From the NCBI GenBank assembly GCA_021827255.1, contig JAKAWO010000001.1:1-53468 (forward strand): DNA of 53,468 nucleotides, read 5' to 3'. A model generated the notes under the pieces. That model had not been told where the DNA came from. It did no database searches and saw nothing but the letters and a program-made list of their open reading frames with translations. The translations under genes were made by a program, and so were the position numbers. Positions 40,673 to 49,503 of this stretch are shown piece after piece. Source of the DNA: Acidobacteriota bacterium (GTDB lineage Bacteria; Acidobacteriota; Terriglobia; UBA7540). The number at the start of each line of letters is the position of its first letter. Position 1 is the stretch's first letter.

Positions 40673-43102
40673 TTAGTTCGTCAGCGGCTCGTGTTCCGCC
40701 ACTGCGCCGGGTTCGAGCCTCGCGGCTTGAGGCGGCTCGGGGGCGAGTTCCGCGACCGCTTCGATCTTCCGCTCCAGCGCCATGTCCAGCACCTCATCCA
40801 TGCTCTCGACAAATCGGATGGCCAGCGCTTCCTGGATATTGGCCGGAATCTCGCTCAGATCCTTCTCATTGTCTCGCGGCAGAATGACCGTCTGGTTGCC
40901 AGCCCTCAGAGCGGCCAGGATTTTCTCCTTGACGCCGCCGATCGGCAGCACCTTGCCGCGCAGCGTGATTTCGCCCGTCATGGCGATCTCGCGATGGACC
41001 GGAATCTTGGTCAGGGCGCTCACCACGGCGGTCGCTAGCGTGATGCCAGCCGACGGCCCATCCTTGGGAATGGCCCCTTCGGGAACGTGAATATGAATGT
41101 CGAGGTTGCGGTAGAAATCCGCCGGCAGCCCCCAGCGCGTGGCGCGCGAGCGCACATAACTGAGCGCGGCTTGGGCGGACTCCTGCATCACGTCACCCAG
41201 CTTGCCGGTCAAGGTCAGCTTCCCCTTACCCTGCATGGTGGTCGCTTCGATGCTCAGAATCTGCCCCCCCGTCTCCGTCCACGCCAGGCCCGTCGCCAGT
41301 CCCACCTCGTTCTTCTCTTCCGCCTCCGTATCCCGAAATTTGACCACGCCCAGATAATCTTGGACGTCCTCGGGCCGGACGGTGATCTCGACCTTGGAGC
41401 CTTGCTGGACCACCTTGCGGGCCATCTTGCGAGAGACGTTGGCGATTTCGCGCTCCAGGCTCCGCACCCCCGCCTCGCGCGTGTAACTCCGAATGATAGC
41501 CAGAATGGCCTCGTCCGTGAAGGCCAAGTGCTTCTCTTTCAGCCCTGCCGCTTCCCGCTGTTTTCGCACCAGAAACCGCTTGGCGATTTCCAGTTTCTCA
41601 TGTTCCGTGTAGCCGGACAGGCGCAAGATCTCCATGCGGTCCTGCAGCGGCTGAGGAATGGTGTGGATGACGTTGGCCGTGGTGATGAAAAAAACCTTGG
41701 AAAGATCGTACTCCACATCCAGGTAATGATCCATGAACATGTGGTTCTGCTCGGGGTCCAAGACCTCGAGTAGGGCGGCCGAAGGATCGCCACGGAAGTC
41801 CATGCTCATCTTGTCCACTTCGTCCAGCAAAAAGACCGGGTTCGTGGTGCCGGCCTTTTTCATCATCTGGATGATTTGGCCGGGCAGCGCGCCGATATAA
41901 GTCCGCCGGTGGCCGCGGATTTCCGCCTCATCGCGCACCCCGCCCAGGGAGAGTCGCACGAACTTGCGTCCCGTCGCCCGCGCAATCGAGCGTCCCAGCG
42001 ATGTTTTGCCCACTCCGGGTGGACCCACAAAGCAGAGGATCGAGCCTTTGGGCGTTTTGACGAGCTGCCGGACGGCCAGAAACTCCAGGATCCGCTCTTT
42101 GATCTTCTCCAGCCCGTAGTGATCTGCTTCGAGCACCTTTTCCGCGCGCCGGATGTCGCGAATTTCCTTCGATTTCTTCTTCCACGGCACCGCCAGCAGC
42201 CAGTCGAGGTAATTGCGGGACACCGTGGATTCCGCCGACATGGGAGGCATCTGCTCCAGCCGCCGCAATTCGGCCATGGCTTTCTCATTCGCGTCCTTGT
42301 TCATGCCGGCCGCGTCAATCTTTTTCTTCAGCTCCTCGAGTTCGTTCTTTTCGTTGCGCCCCAACTCTTTTTGAATCGCTTTGATTTTCTCCTGGAGGTA
42401 ATACTCGCGCTGGGCGCGCTCCATCTGCCGCTTGACCCGCCCCTGGATTGTGCGGTCCACGTTGAGCTTCTCAATTTCGATATCCAGCAGGTCCGCCAGG
42501 CGGTTCAGTCGGTCCACCGGGTCCAGGATCTCCAGCAGTTCCTGCTTCTCCTCCACGCTCACGTTCAAGTTGGCGGCGATCGTGTCCGTGAATTTACCGA
42601 TTTCCTCCACCTTGGCCGCGGCGATCATCGTTTCATAGTTGAGGCTCTGCGAAAGCTTGACGTACTGCTCAAAAAGCGAGGTCACGCGCTGCACCAACTG
42701 CTCCAGGCTCGGCGTCGTGACCGCGCGGTAGCTGCTCACCTTCACGGAGACGCGATAGTAACCTTCTTCGCTCGAAATCTTCTGGATCTTTCCCCGCTCC
42801 ACGCCTTCCACCAGAACCTTGATGTTCCCGTCCGGCAGCTTGAGGCTCTGGATGATGTTGGCGATGGTGCCCACTTGATAGATGTCTTGGGGCTTGGGAT
42901 CCTCCACGGCGCCGTCGTGCTGCGTGGCGAGAAAAATCTTCTTCTCCTCCGCCAAAGCCTCCTCCAGCGCCCGGATCGAGTTCTCGCGCCCCACCACGAA
43001 GGGCGTCATCATATACGGAAAGATGACCACCTCCCGGATCGGCATCATGGGCAGCGTTCGCACTTCGCTCTTTTCTCGGCCGGAGAACATGGAGGAATCC
43101 AT
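40673..43102 (-). CDS. lon: ATP-dependent protease Lon (LonA)
   Basis: 809 residues, LonA type: N-terminal substrate-binding domain (about 15-205), a coiled-coil region, an AAA+ domain with Walker A GPPGVGKT (360-367) and Walker B PVFLLDEVDKM, and a C-terminal serine protease domain. The catalytic pair is Ser684 in KDGPSAGITL and Lys727 in GGVKEK. It degrades misfolded and regulatory proteins in the cytoplasm. The start overlaps the clpX stop (TGATG), so it is translationally coupled to clpX, last in the tig-clpP-clpX-lon cluster. Confidence 0.97.
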   Translation of the reverse strand: MDSSMFSGREKSEVRTLPMMPIREVVIFPYMMTPFVVGRENSIRALEEALAEEKKIFLATQHDGAVEDPKPQDIYQVGTIANIIQSLKLPDGNIKVLVEGVERGKIQKISSEEGYYRVSVKVSSYRAVTTPSLEQLVQRVTSLFEQYVKLSQSLNYETMIAAAKVEEIGKFTDTIAANLNVSVEEKQELLEILDPVDRLNRLADLLDIEIEKLNVDRTIQGRVKRQMERAQREYYLQEKIKAIQKELGRNEKNELEELKKKIDAAGMNKDANEKAMAELRRLEQMPPMSAESTVSRNYLDWLLAVPWKKKSKEIRDIRRAEKVLEADHYGLEKIKERILEFLAVRQLVKTPKGSILCFVGPPGVGKTSLGRSIARATGRKFVRLSLGGVRDEAEIRGHRRTYIGALPGQIIQMMKKAGTTNPVFLLDEVDKMSMDFRGDPSAALLEVLDPEQNHMFMDHYLDVEYDLSKVFFITTANVIHTIPQPLQDRMEILRLSGYTEHEKLEIAKRFLVRKQREAAGLKEKHLAFTDEAILAIIRSYTREAGVRSLEREIANVSRKMARKVVQQGSKVEITVRPEDVQDYLGVVKFRDTEAEEKNEVGLATGLAWTETGGQILSIEATTMQGKGKLTLTGKLGDVMQESAQAALSYVRSRATRWGLPADFYRNLDIHIHVPEGAIPKDGPSAGITLATAVVSALTKIPVHREIAMTGEITLRGKVLPIGGVKEKILAALRAGNQTVILPRDNEKDLSEIPANIQEALAIRFVESMDEVLDMALERKIEAVAELAPEPPQAARLEPGAVAEHEPLTN

Positions 43103-44364
43103 CAGCTCGCCTTCTCGAAGAGAATGGGATCGAAAGTAATCTCGCGCTTCCGAACCATTTCCTCCGTCACCTTAAACTCCCGGGTTTTGCGCTGGCTGGG
43201 CAGATGGTACATCAGGTCCAGCATCAAATCTTCAAGAATCATCCGCAGCCCGCGCGCCCCGACCTTGCGCTCCAGCGCCTGCTCGGCGATGGCCAGCAGC
43301 GCTCCTTCGGAAAAGCTCAGTTTCACGTTCTCGTATTCAAACAATCGCTGGTATTGCCGCGCCAGCGCGTTCTTGGGCTCGGTCAGAATCTTGACCAGAG
43401 CCGCCGCGTCGAGATCGTGCAGCACCCCAACCACCGGCAGCCGGCCGACAAACTCCGGAATCAGCCCGTAGCGGATCAGATCCATCGGCTGCACCTGTTC
43501 CAGCAAGCCGATGTTCCGTTTGTCAGGGCTGACCGGCTCCGCGCCGGCTTCCGTGTGGAAACCCATCGCCCGTTTGCCCAGCCGTCGCTCGATGAGCTTT
43601 TCCAGGCCGACAAATGCGCCCCCGCAGATGAACAGGATGTCCGTCGTGTCCACCGGCGTGAATTCCTGGTGCGGATGCTTGCGGCCCCCTTGGGGCGGAA
43701 CGTTCGCCACCGTACCTTCCAGAATCTTCAACAAGGCCTGCTGAACGCCTTCTCCAGAAACATCCCGCGTGATGGACGGGTTTTCGTCCTTTTTCGAAAT
43801 CTTGTCGATCTCATCAATATAGATGATTCCCTGCTGGGCCCGCGGCACCTCGCCCTGCGCGTTCTGCAGCAGCTTCAGGATGATGTTCTCGACGTCCTCG
43901 CCCACGTAGCCGGCTTCGGTCAATGTGGTGGCGTCCACGATGGCGAACGGCACGTCCAACAATCGAGCCAGCGTCTGCGCCAGCAACGTCTTGCCGGTTC
44001 CCGTCGGTCCAATCAGCAGGATGTTGGACTTGGTCAGCTCCACTTCGCTCCGCACCCGCCCCAGCATAATCCGCTTGTAATGGTTATAGACGGCCACCGC
44101 CAGCTTCTTCTTGGTCTTTTCCTGCCCGATCACATACTCGTCCACAAAGCGCTTCACCTCGGCGGGGCGCGGCAGCTTGGACTGAGCCGCGGGCGTCGGA
44201 CCGGGCCGGTCTTCTTCCAGAATCGTGTTGCAAAGCGCCACGCACTCGTCGCAAATGTACGCCCGCGGATGTTCGCCCGGTGAAGAAATCAGTTTCCCCA
44301 CCGCTTCCTGGGCCTTCTGGCAGAAAGAGCAGCGGAGGACTTCGTCGGATGCAACCCGTTTCAC
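43102..44364 (-). CDS. clpX: ATP-dependent unfoldase ClpX
   Basis: 420 residues. The N-terminal zinc-binding domain has four Cys (12, 15, 38, 41) in the CSFC...CDEC pattern and binds adaptors and substrates. The AAA+ domain has Walker A GPTGTGKT, Walker B IIYIDEID and the pore region. The C-terminal alpha domain follows. ClpX unfolds tagged proteins and feeds them to ClpP, whose gene lies directly upstream (15 bases). The next gene, lon, overlaps the ClpX stop. This order is conserved in many bacteria. Confidence 0.97.
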   Translation of the reverse strand: MKRVASDEVLRCSFCQKAQEAVGKLISSPGEHPRAYICDECVALCNTILEEDRPGPTPAAQSKLPRPAEVKRFVDEYVIGQEKTKKKLAVAVYNHYKRIMLGRVRSEVELTKSNILLIGPTGTGKTLLAQTLARLLDVPFAIVDATTLTEAGYVGEDVENIILKLLQNAQGEVPRAQQGIIYIDEIDKISKKDENPSITRDVSGEGVQQALLKILEGTVANVPPQGGRKHPHQEFTPVDTTDILFICGGAFVGLEKLIERRLGKRAMGFHTEAGAEPVSPDKRNIGLLEQVQPMDLIRYGLIPEFVGRLPVVGVLHDLDAAALVKILTEPKNALARQYQRLFEYENVKLSFSEGALLAIAEQALERKVGARGLRMILEDLMLDLMYHLPSQRKTREFKVTEEMVRKREITFDPILFEKAS

Positions 44365-44379
44365 GGCCTCCCCCTCCGC

Positions 44380-44985
44380 TTATTTGTGTTTATAGATGAT
44401 TTCATCAACGATCCCGTATTCGCGCGCCTGCTGCGCGCTCATCCAGAAGTCCCGCTCCACGTCGCGCTCGATTTTTTCAACCGGCTGACCCGTGTGCTTG
44501 GCCATGATCTCGTTCAAACTGGCCCGGATGCGCAGGATTTCCCGCGCGTGGATGTCAATGTCGGTGGCCTGGCCGGAGAGTCCGCCCATAGTCGGCTGGT
44601 GAATCAACACTCGCGAGTTCGGCAGCGCGAACCGCTTGCCCGGCGTCCCGGCGGAGAGCAGTAGCGCCGCCACGCTGGCCGCCTGCCCGATGCAGATCGT
44701 GGCCACATCGGGCCGGATAAACTGGATCGTGTCATAAATCGCCATTCCCGCCGTCACCACCCCGCCCGGAGAATTGATATAGAGTGAAACATCCTTTTCG
44801 GGGTCCTCGGCCTCCAGAAACAGCAACTGTGCCGTCACCAAGTTGGCCACGTTGTCATCAATCGGCGTGCCGATAAAGATGATGTTGTCCCGCAGCAGGC
44901 GGGAATAAATATCGTAGGCTCGCTCGCCCCGGTTGGTCTGCTCGACCACCATCGGGATCAGTGTCATCCTCGGTCCGTCGGTCAT
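44380..44985 (-). CDS. clpP: ATP-dependent Clp protease proteolytic subunit
   Basis: 201 residues, the usual length. The catalytic triad is readable: Ser104 in GQAASVAALLL, His129 in RVLIHQPTMGG, and Asp179 in VERDFWMSA. The NSPGG(V)VTAG oxyanion strand is present. It forms the barrel-shaped proteolytic chamber served by ClpX. It begins at the ATG after the trigger factor gene (15-base gap) and is followed at once by clpX, so all three are one operon. Confidence 0.97.
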   Translation of the reverse strand: MTDGPRMTLIPMVVEQTNRGERAYDIYSRLLRDNIIFIGTPIDDNVANLVTAQLLFLEAEDPEKDVSLYINSPGGVVTAGMAIYDTIQFIRPDVATICIGQAASVAALLLSAGTPGKRFALPNSRVLIHQPTMGGLSGQATDIDIHAREILRIRASLNEIMAKHTGQPVEKIERDVERDFWMSAQQAREYGIVDEIIYKHK

Positions 44986-45000
44986 GAGTCTTACCCAAAA

Positions 45001-46311
45001 TCACCCCTCGGCTGGAGCTTGGGGCGTTGGCGCTTTCCGCTGGAGGCTGGCGTTCTGGTAAATCCACTCAAGGGCTTTCTGCGCGCGGCGAGTAGATTTC
45101 AGTCTATCAAGCCCCCCCTCGCGTGTCAAGCGGGTTTTCATCGCGGCGGGCGGCTCCCGGCCATCCGCCGCCAGGTCGCGGATCAATTCATCCAGTTCCT
45201 CTTCCGAGACGGCAATCTTCTCGGACTCTGCGATCTTTTCCAAAATCAGCCCCGCGCGAGCCTCCCGATCAGCGTCGCCGCGCGAGTCTTCCCGCATCTT
45301 CTGCCAGTCCACGCCCAGCGTCCGAGGGTCTAGGCCCTGGCTCAGAAGTTGCCCCGCCACCTTTTCCATCTTATCGTCCAGCTTCGCCTCCACCAAAACC
45401 CGAGGCACCGGGAAGGGGTGTGCGTCAATCAGCTTGTCGAGCAGCTTCCGTTTGGCTTGGGCTTCCGATTGCCGTTGTTTCCGCTCGACCAAGTTCTCTC
45501 GCAGCTTCGCCTTCAGTTCCTCCAGGGTCCGAAACTCGCTCACCGATTTGGCTAGCTCGTCATCGGCTGGCGGCACCGTTTTCTTTTTTACGCTGACCAC
45601 CTCGACAGCGTAATGAACCGTTCGCCCCGCCAGCGACTTTTGGGGATAATCCTCCGGATAGGCCGCATCGAACTCTCGCCTTTCGCCGGCCTTCACGCCA
45701 CGCAGGTTTTCGGTAAAAGCTGGAACCGTTCTTTCACCTCCCAAGCGGATCGTCGCCTCGCGCAACTCTACCGGCGCCGCGCCCTGATCCTCCAGCCCTG
45801 CCGGCTCTGGCAGGGCGCGATAATTGACCAGTACTTCATCGCCGTCCTCGGCTGCCCGGCTCTCGATCGGCTCAAAAACGGCCGCTTGTTCGCGGAGATC
45901 CTCGACCGACCTCTCGAGATCCTCCTCGGTCACCGTCGCCGACTCTTCCTCAACCTCCAGCCCTTTGTAGTTTCCCAGCTCGAACTCAGGCACAATCTCA
46001 AACGTCGCCTTGAAGGTCAGCGGCTCGTCGTCCTCGTATTTCAACTCTCCAAACCGCGGCCGCCCCACCACGGCCATCTTCTGCCCCTTCACCGTGTCCT
46101 CAAAATACTTCGGCACCAGCGATTGCAGAATCTCATCGCGGATGTTTTCTCGGAAATGCCTTCGCACCAACGACGCCGGAGCCTTGCCGCGCCGGAAGCC
46201 GCGAATCCGCGCCACGCGGCGGTACTGGTCAGTCACAGTCTCCGCTTCCCGGCGCACCACGTCGGCGGGAATTTCGATAACAAGTTCTCGCTGGCAAGTT
46301 TCAGCGTCCAC
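45001..46311 (-). CDS. tig: trigger factor, ribosome-associated chaperone
   Basis: 436 residues. The N-terminal ribosome-binding domain holds IRGFRRGKAP, the family signature loop (usually G-F-R-x-G-K-x-P). A prolyl-isomerase FKBP-type domain lies at about 155-245 (GDEVLVNYRA and FDAAYPEDYP), and an all-helical C-terminal domain with a long charged stretch follows. It binds nascent chains at the ribosome exit. The start is a GTG at 46311 with no good ribosome binding site; an ATG at 46327 is in another frame, so a one-base indel could have altered this start. It heads the tig-clpP-clpX-lon operon. Confidence 0.93.
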   Translation of the reverse strand: MDAETCQRELVIEIPADVVRREAETVTDQYRRVARIRGFRRGKAPASLVRRHFRENIRDEILQSLVPKYFEDTVKGQKMAVVGRPRFGELKYEDDEPLTFKATFEIVPEFELGNYKGLEVEEESATVTEEDLERSVEDLREQAAVFEPIESRAAEDGDEVLVNYRALPEPAGLEDQGAAPVELREATIRLGGERTVPAFTENLRGVKAGERREFDAAYPEDYPQKSLAGRTVHYAVEVVSVKKKTVPPADDELAKSVSEFRTLEELKAKLRENLVERKQRQSEAQAKRKLLDKLIDAHPFPVPRVLVEAKLDDKMEKVAGQLLSQGLDPRTLGVDWQKMREDSRGDADREARAGLILEKIAESEKIAVSEEELDELIRDLAADGREPPAAMKTRLTREGGLDRLKSTRRAQKALEWIYQNASLQRKAPTPQAPAEG

Positions 46312-46472
46312 AGCGCCCCGCGTTCATCTCTGAAAACCAAATCGAAGGGTGAGTTACCTCGTGCCAGAGGCCCGACGAGCAGTCCAACAAAGGTGAGCGC
46401 CAATCCCGAAAGCCCCGAATCCCCTCGCAGACAACACCCGCTCTTCTCCGCACCGCAAGGATTCCTACTGGC

Positions 46473-46500
46473 AGTATAGCACACGCGATGCGGGTGTCAA
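46473..46500 (-). promoter_or_regulatory. strong sigma-70-type promoter of the tig-clpPX-lon operon
   Basis: Minus strand: TTGACA (46495-46500), 16 bases, TATACT (46473-46478). Both boxes are near perfect. It overlaps the 3' end of the S41 protease gene. Transcription would start near 46466, giving an unusually long leader of about 155 bases before tig. Confidence 0.75.
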
Positions 46501-48152
46501 CGACGGTGAATGACCCGTTGCAGGTTGGTGGTATTAGCGCATGAAATGTCCGCGCGGCGCGCACACACCGCCGCTCTTTGCGATCTGTGGGCGGTGAAGC
46601 CAAGGTCAGCGGATGGGGCGTTCGGGCCGCTGAGAATCGCTCCGACGCGAGGAAACAGCGCCAGAGCTTTCCCCACCTGCGGGTCGCCGCGCATCTCGGC
46701 TTCGTTCCCGGCCTTAAGGCCGAAAACCAGATTGAGCAGCGCGACACGAATTCTGAGCTTCAACAGCGACTGGTCAGCGCCCCAATATTCTTCCGGCGTG
46801 CGGATATTATTCCGGCGCAGATACTGCCTGAAGTCCTCGAGCACCTTCGCGCCAGGCTCGAAGGACCGACGGATCCGCTCGTGCAGGGTTAAATAATTGG
46901 ACGCGAAGCTCGTAAAATTTCCTCCTGCGCTGAGGAAACTCATCCAAGGGTCGAGCGCCACGTCCGGAATAGGGACGTCCGGCGTGATGCCTCCGCCCCC
47001 GGTGAGCGGCCGTCCGTCGTCGGTGTGAAATTGGGTTGGCTCACCGAGTCCCAACTTCCCCGCCTCGAGAGCCGTTCCCGGTAGCGGTCGCTGAATGGAT
47101 CGCCCGCTGGGCGTGAAGTACTGCGCCGTCACAAGAGCCATCCCCGTTTTGTCCGGCAACGGAAAGATGGATTGCACGAGTCCCTTTCCAAACGTCGGCT
47201 CGCCGGCAATGACGGCCCGGTCGTGTTCTTCGAGCGCCGCTGTCAGCACTTCCGCCGCGCTGGCGGTCCCGCCGTTGACCAGCACAACCATCGGAAACGT
47301 GTACTCGGCGGGCGCCGGGAGACTTCGGTAGGTCTTCTCTTTCACCGCTCGGCCCCGCACGGTCAGAACTACCTGGCCAGGTTTCAGGAAGAGGCTGGCC
47401 ACGCGAATGGCGGATTCCACCAAGCCGCCGTGATTGTCGCGCAAGTCGAGCAGCAGGCCCTTCAGGTTTGCGCCGCCCAACTGCTGGATGGCGTTATAAA
47501 CCTCCTCGGGCGTGTTCCCTTCAAAGCCGGAGATGTGGACATAACCGATGTTCGCCCTGGCAAACTTGAACGAGAGGTCCACGGTGGGCAATGCCACCTC
47601 CGCCGGCCGGAGTTCAAAATCCTGCGCCACGTAATGGCCGGGGTGAATCACGCCCAGCCGCACGGGATGCGACCGCGCCCGGCGCAGCAATTGGACGAGC
47701 GAGGGGAAACTGAGACTGTCCACTCTTTGGCCGTTGACTTCAACGATTCGATCGCCCGGACCCAGCCCGGCCCGCCAGGAAGGAGAGCCGCGAGCCGTCT
47801 CCAGCACCAGAACCTTGCCCGGCGTGACGTAAAGGATCGAGCCGAAGCCCAGCGCCTCGCCGCGCGCCTGCTGTTGTAACATCGTGAATTGCTGCCGGTC
47901 GAAGAAAGCGGAAAAAGGGTCGAGTGTCTCCAGCATTCCGCGGATGCCGCCGTCAAAGATGATAGGGTCGGGATTGAGGCGATCGGAGACGTGCTCTTCG
48001 ACCAGCGCGTAAACCCTCGCAAATTTGAGGCCCGCTTCGGTCACGGGATCGGAAGGCGCGCCGCCCTGGCCGGGTGAGATGGCGGGGGTCACTGACAGGC
48101 AGGCTGTCATCCAGAGAATCTGCAAGCGAGAAAAATGCTGCCTCACTCTCAT
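46497..48152 (-). CDS. secreted S41-family C-terminal processing protease
   Basis: 551 residues. A signal peptide (ILWMTACLSVTPAIS) leads into a helical N-terminal part, a PDZ domain (about 95-170, with SWRAGLGPGDRIVEVNG) and the S41 catalytic domain. The catalytic Ser298 lies in GGTASAAEVLTAA and Lys323 in GKGLVQSIF; the substrate-binding segment is LLLDLRDNHGGL. These proteases trim periplasmic proteins at the C-terminus. The C-terminal 150 residues beyond the core are unusual. The start has a TATACT about 13 bases upstream but no Shine-Dalgarno. Confidence 0.92.
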   Translation of the reverse strand: MRVRQHFSRLQILWMTACLSVTPAISPGQGGAPSDPVTEAGLKFARVYALVEEHVSDRLNPDPIIFDGGIRGMLETLDPFSAFFDRQQFTMLQQQARGEALGFGSILYVTPGKVLVLETARGSPSWRAGLGPGDRIVEVNGQRVDSLSFPSLVQLLRRARSHPVRLGVIHPGHYVAQDFELRPAEVALPTVDLSFKFARANIGYVHISGFEGNTPEEVYNAIQQLGGANLKGLLLDLRDNHGGLVESAIRVASLFLKPGQVVLTVRGRAVKEKTYRSLPAPAEYTFPMVVLVNGGTASAAEVLTAALEEHDRAVIAGEPTFGKGLVQSIFPLPDKTGMALVTAQYFTPSGRSIQRPLPGTALEAGKLGLGEPTQFHTDDGRPLTGGGGITPDVPIPDVALDPWMSFLSAGGNFTSFASNYLTLHERIRRSFEPGAKVLEDFRQYLRRNNIRTPEEYWGADQSLLKLRIRVALLNLVFGLKAGNEAEMRGDPQVGKALALFPRVGAILSGPNAPSADLGFTAHRSQRAAVCARRADISCANTTNLQRVIHRR

Positions 48153-48165
48153 CGCGCCAGGCTTC

Positions 48166-48171
48166 AGTATA
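48166..48171 (-). promoter_or_regulatory. -10-like element close to the S41 protease start
   Basis: Minus-strand TATACT ends 13 bases before the ATG at 48152, leaving at most about seven bases of leader and no Shine-Dalgarno. A weak -35 only. With queA it is a second possible short-leader or leaderless gene. Confidence 0.4.
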
Positions 48172-48380
48172 ACGTAGATGCAAAATCCCCGAGTAAGGCC
48201 GGATGGCCGGCGCTTGAGCTCGGCAGGGTGTGAGGGCCGCGCCGTGCCGCGCCGAGCCCCGCCCCGGCTGCCTCACTTCGCTGATCCCTCGACGCCAGTT
48301 GTGGTAATGTTTTGGGTTTGAGACTTTGCGTTTCTTTGATCGGGCGCGCTTCAGCTCCGGCCCGCTCGAAGGGGGCGGCG

Positions 48381-49385
48381 GTGAACCTCCAAGACGTTGC
48401 CAAGAAAGCTCGCGTCTCCATTGCCACCGTGTCACGCGTCCTGAACAACGCGGGGCCGGTCAAGAATTCCACGCGCGCCCGGGTGCTGAAGATAGTCGAG
48501 GAGCTCAAATACCATCCCAATCTCTACGCGCGCACGCTGGCCGGGGGCAAAAGCCGAACCTTGGGCGTGATCGTTTCCAACCTTGAAAATCCGTTTTTCC
48601 TCGACATTTTCCGAGCCATCGAGTCCGACGCTCACCAGCACGGCTACGAGGTGTTGGTGGCGAACACCGACTACTGTGCCCGACAACTGGTCTCGGACGT
48701 TCACTTGATGATGGGGCGGCGCGTGACCGGTCTTGCCGCCATTGTTTCGGAGATGGAGCCGGCCCTGATGAAGGAGCTCAGCGAGGCCAATCTGCCGGTG
48801 GTCTTCTACGACGTGGGGACGGCGGGCCGAAACATCTCCAACATCAAGGTGAACTATCCCAAGGGGATTCAGAAAACGGTCGAGTACCTTCACTCACTCG
48901 GCCACCGGCGAATGGGTTTTGTCGGGCACCATACGGAACTCGATCCTCTTCTCGACCGGAAGAAGTCCTTCATCGAGGCCATGAAGCGCTGCTCCGGCCA
49001 TGTCGAGTACGGCACCGCAGCCGATCGGGATGGCCCGGCTGGCGGGCAGCAGGCCACGCGGCAACTTTTGGAGACTGGCCTCCGACCCACCGCCATCATC
49101 GCGGTGAATGATTTCATGGCTCTCGGAGTGCTCAGAGAGCTTCGTGAAAATAATCTGCGGGTTCCGCAGGATGTTTCCGTCACCGGCTACGACAACATCC
49201 GCCTTTCGGAGTTCGCCGTCCCGCCGCTCACCACCGTCAACATCCCCCGCGCTGAAATCGGCCACCTGGCCTTCAACGCTCTCGTCCCGGAGGGCGATGA
49301 CGTCCATGCTCAGGGCCGGGAGTTCCGCATCACTCCGGAGCTGGTAATCCGCGAATCCACCGCTCCCCCGCGAAGCTCGACGTAA
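48381..49385 (+). CDS. LacI-family transcriptional regulator
   Basis: 334 residues. The N-terminal helix-turn-helix VNLQDVAKKARVSIATVSRV is the LacI signature, with the hinge NARTLAGGKS-like segment (here YARTLAGGKSRTLGVIVSN). The rest is a periplasmic-binding-protein-like sensor domain that binds a sugar or nucleoside effector: PTAIIAVNDFMALGVLREL and DVSVTGYDNIRLSEFAVPPLTTV are typical. The start is GTG at 48381 after GAAGGGGG. It stands divergent from the S41 protease gene, with no sugar gene nearby, so its targets are unknown; the GH3 gene lies 44 kb away. Confidence 0.92.
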   Translation: MNLQDVAKKARVSIATVSRVLNNAGPVKNSTRARVLKIVEELKYHPNLYARTLAGGKSRTLGVIVSNLENPFFLDIFRAIESDAHQHGYEVLVANTDYCARQLVSDVHLMMGRRVTGLAAIVSEMEPALMKELSEANLPVVFYDVGTAGRNISNIKVNYPKGIQKTVEYLHSLGHRRMGFVGHHTELDPLLDRKKSFIEAMKRCSGHVEYGTAADRDGPAGGQQATRQLLETGLRPTAIIAVNDFMALGVLRELRENNLRVPQDVSVTGYDNIRLSEFAVPPLTTVNIPRAEIGHLAFNALVPEGDDVHAQGREFRITPELVIRESTAPPRSST

Positions 49386-49439
49386 AGCTTTCATCCGCGC
49401 AGCATCGCGCTCCGAGCGTCCCGCGCTGCCCTTATGCAG

Positions 49440-49471
49440 AAAGGCCCCGGAGCGTCCGCTCCGGGGCCTTT
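49440..49471. terminator. perfect 14-bp stem terminator between convergent genes
   Basis: AAAGGCCCCGGAGC, a GTCC loop, and GCTCCGGGGCCTTT. The AAA/TTT flanks make it work on both strands. It closes the LacI gene (+) and the OmpA-family gene (-), which face each other here. Confidence 0.85.
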
Positions 49472-49503
49472 CATCTGCGCGATGAGTTTGGCCTTGAAAG
49501 GCC

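Noticed and set aside
41876..43471. 531-residue plus-strand frame across lon and clpX
   Set aside because: Antisense shadow of two highly conserved genes.
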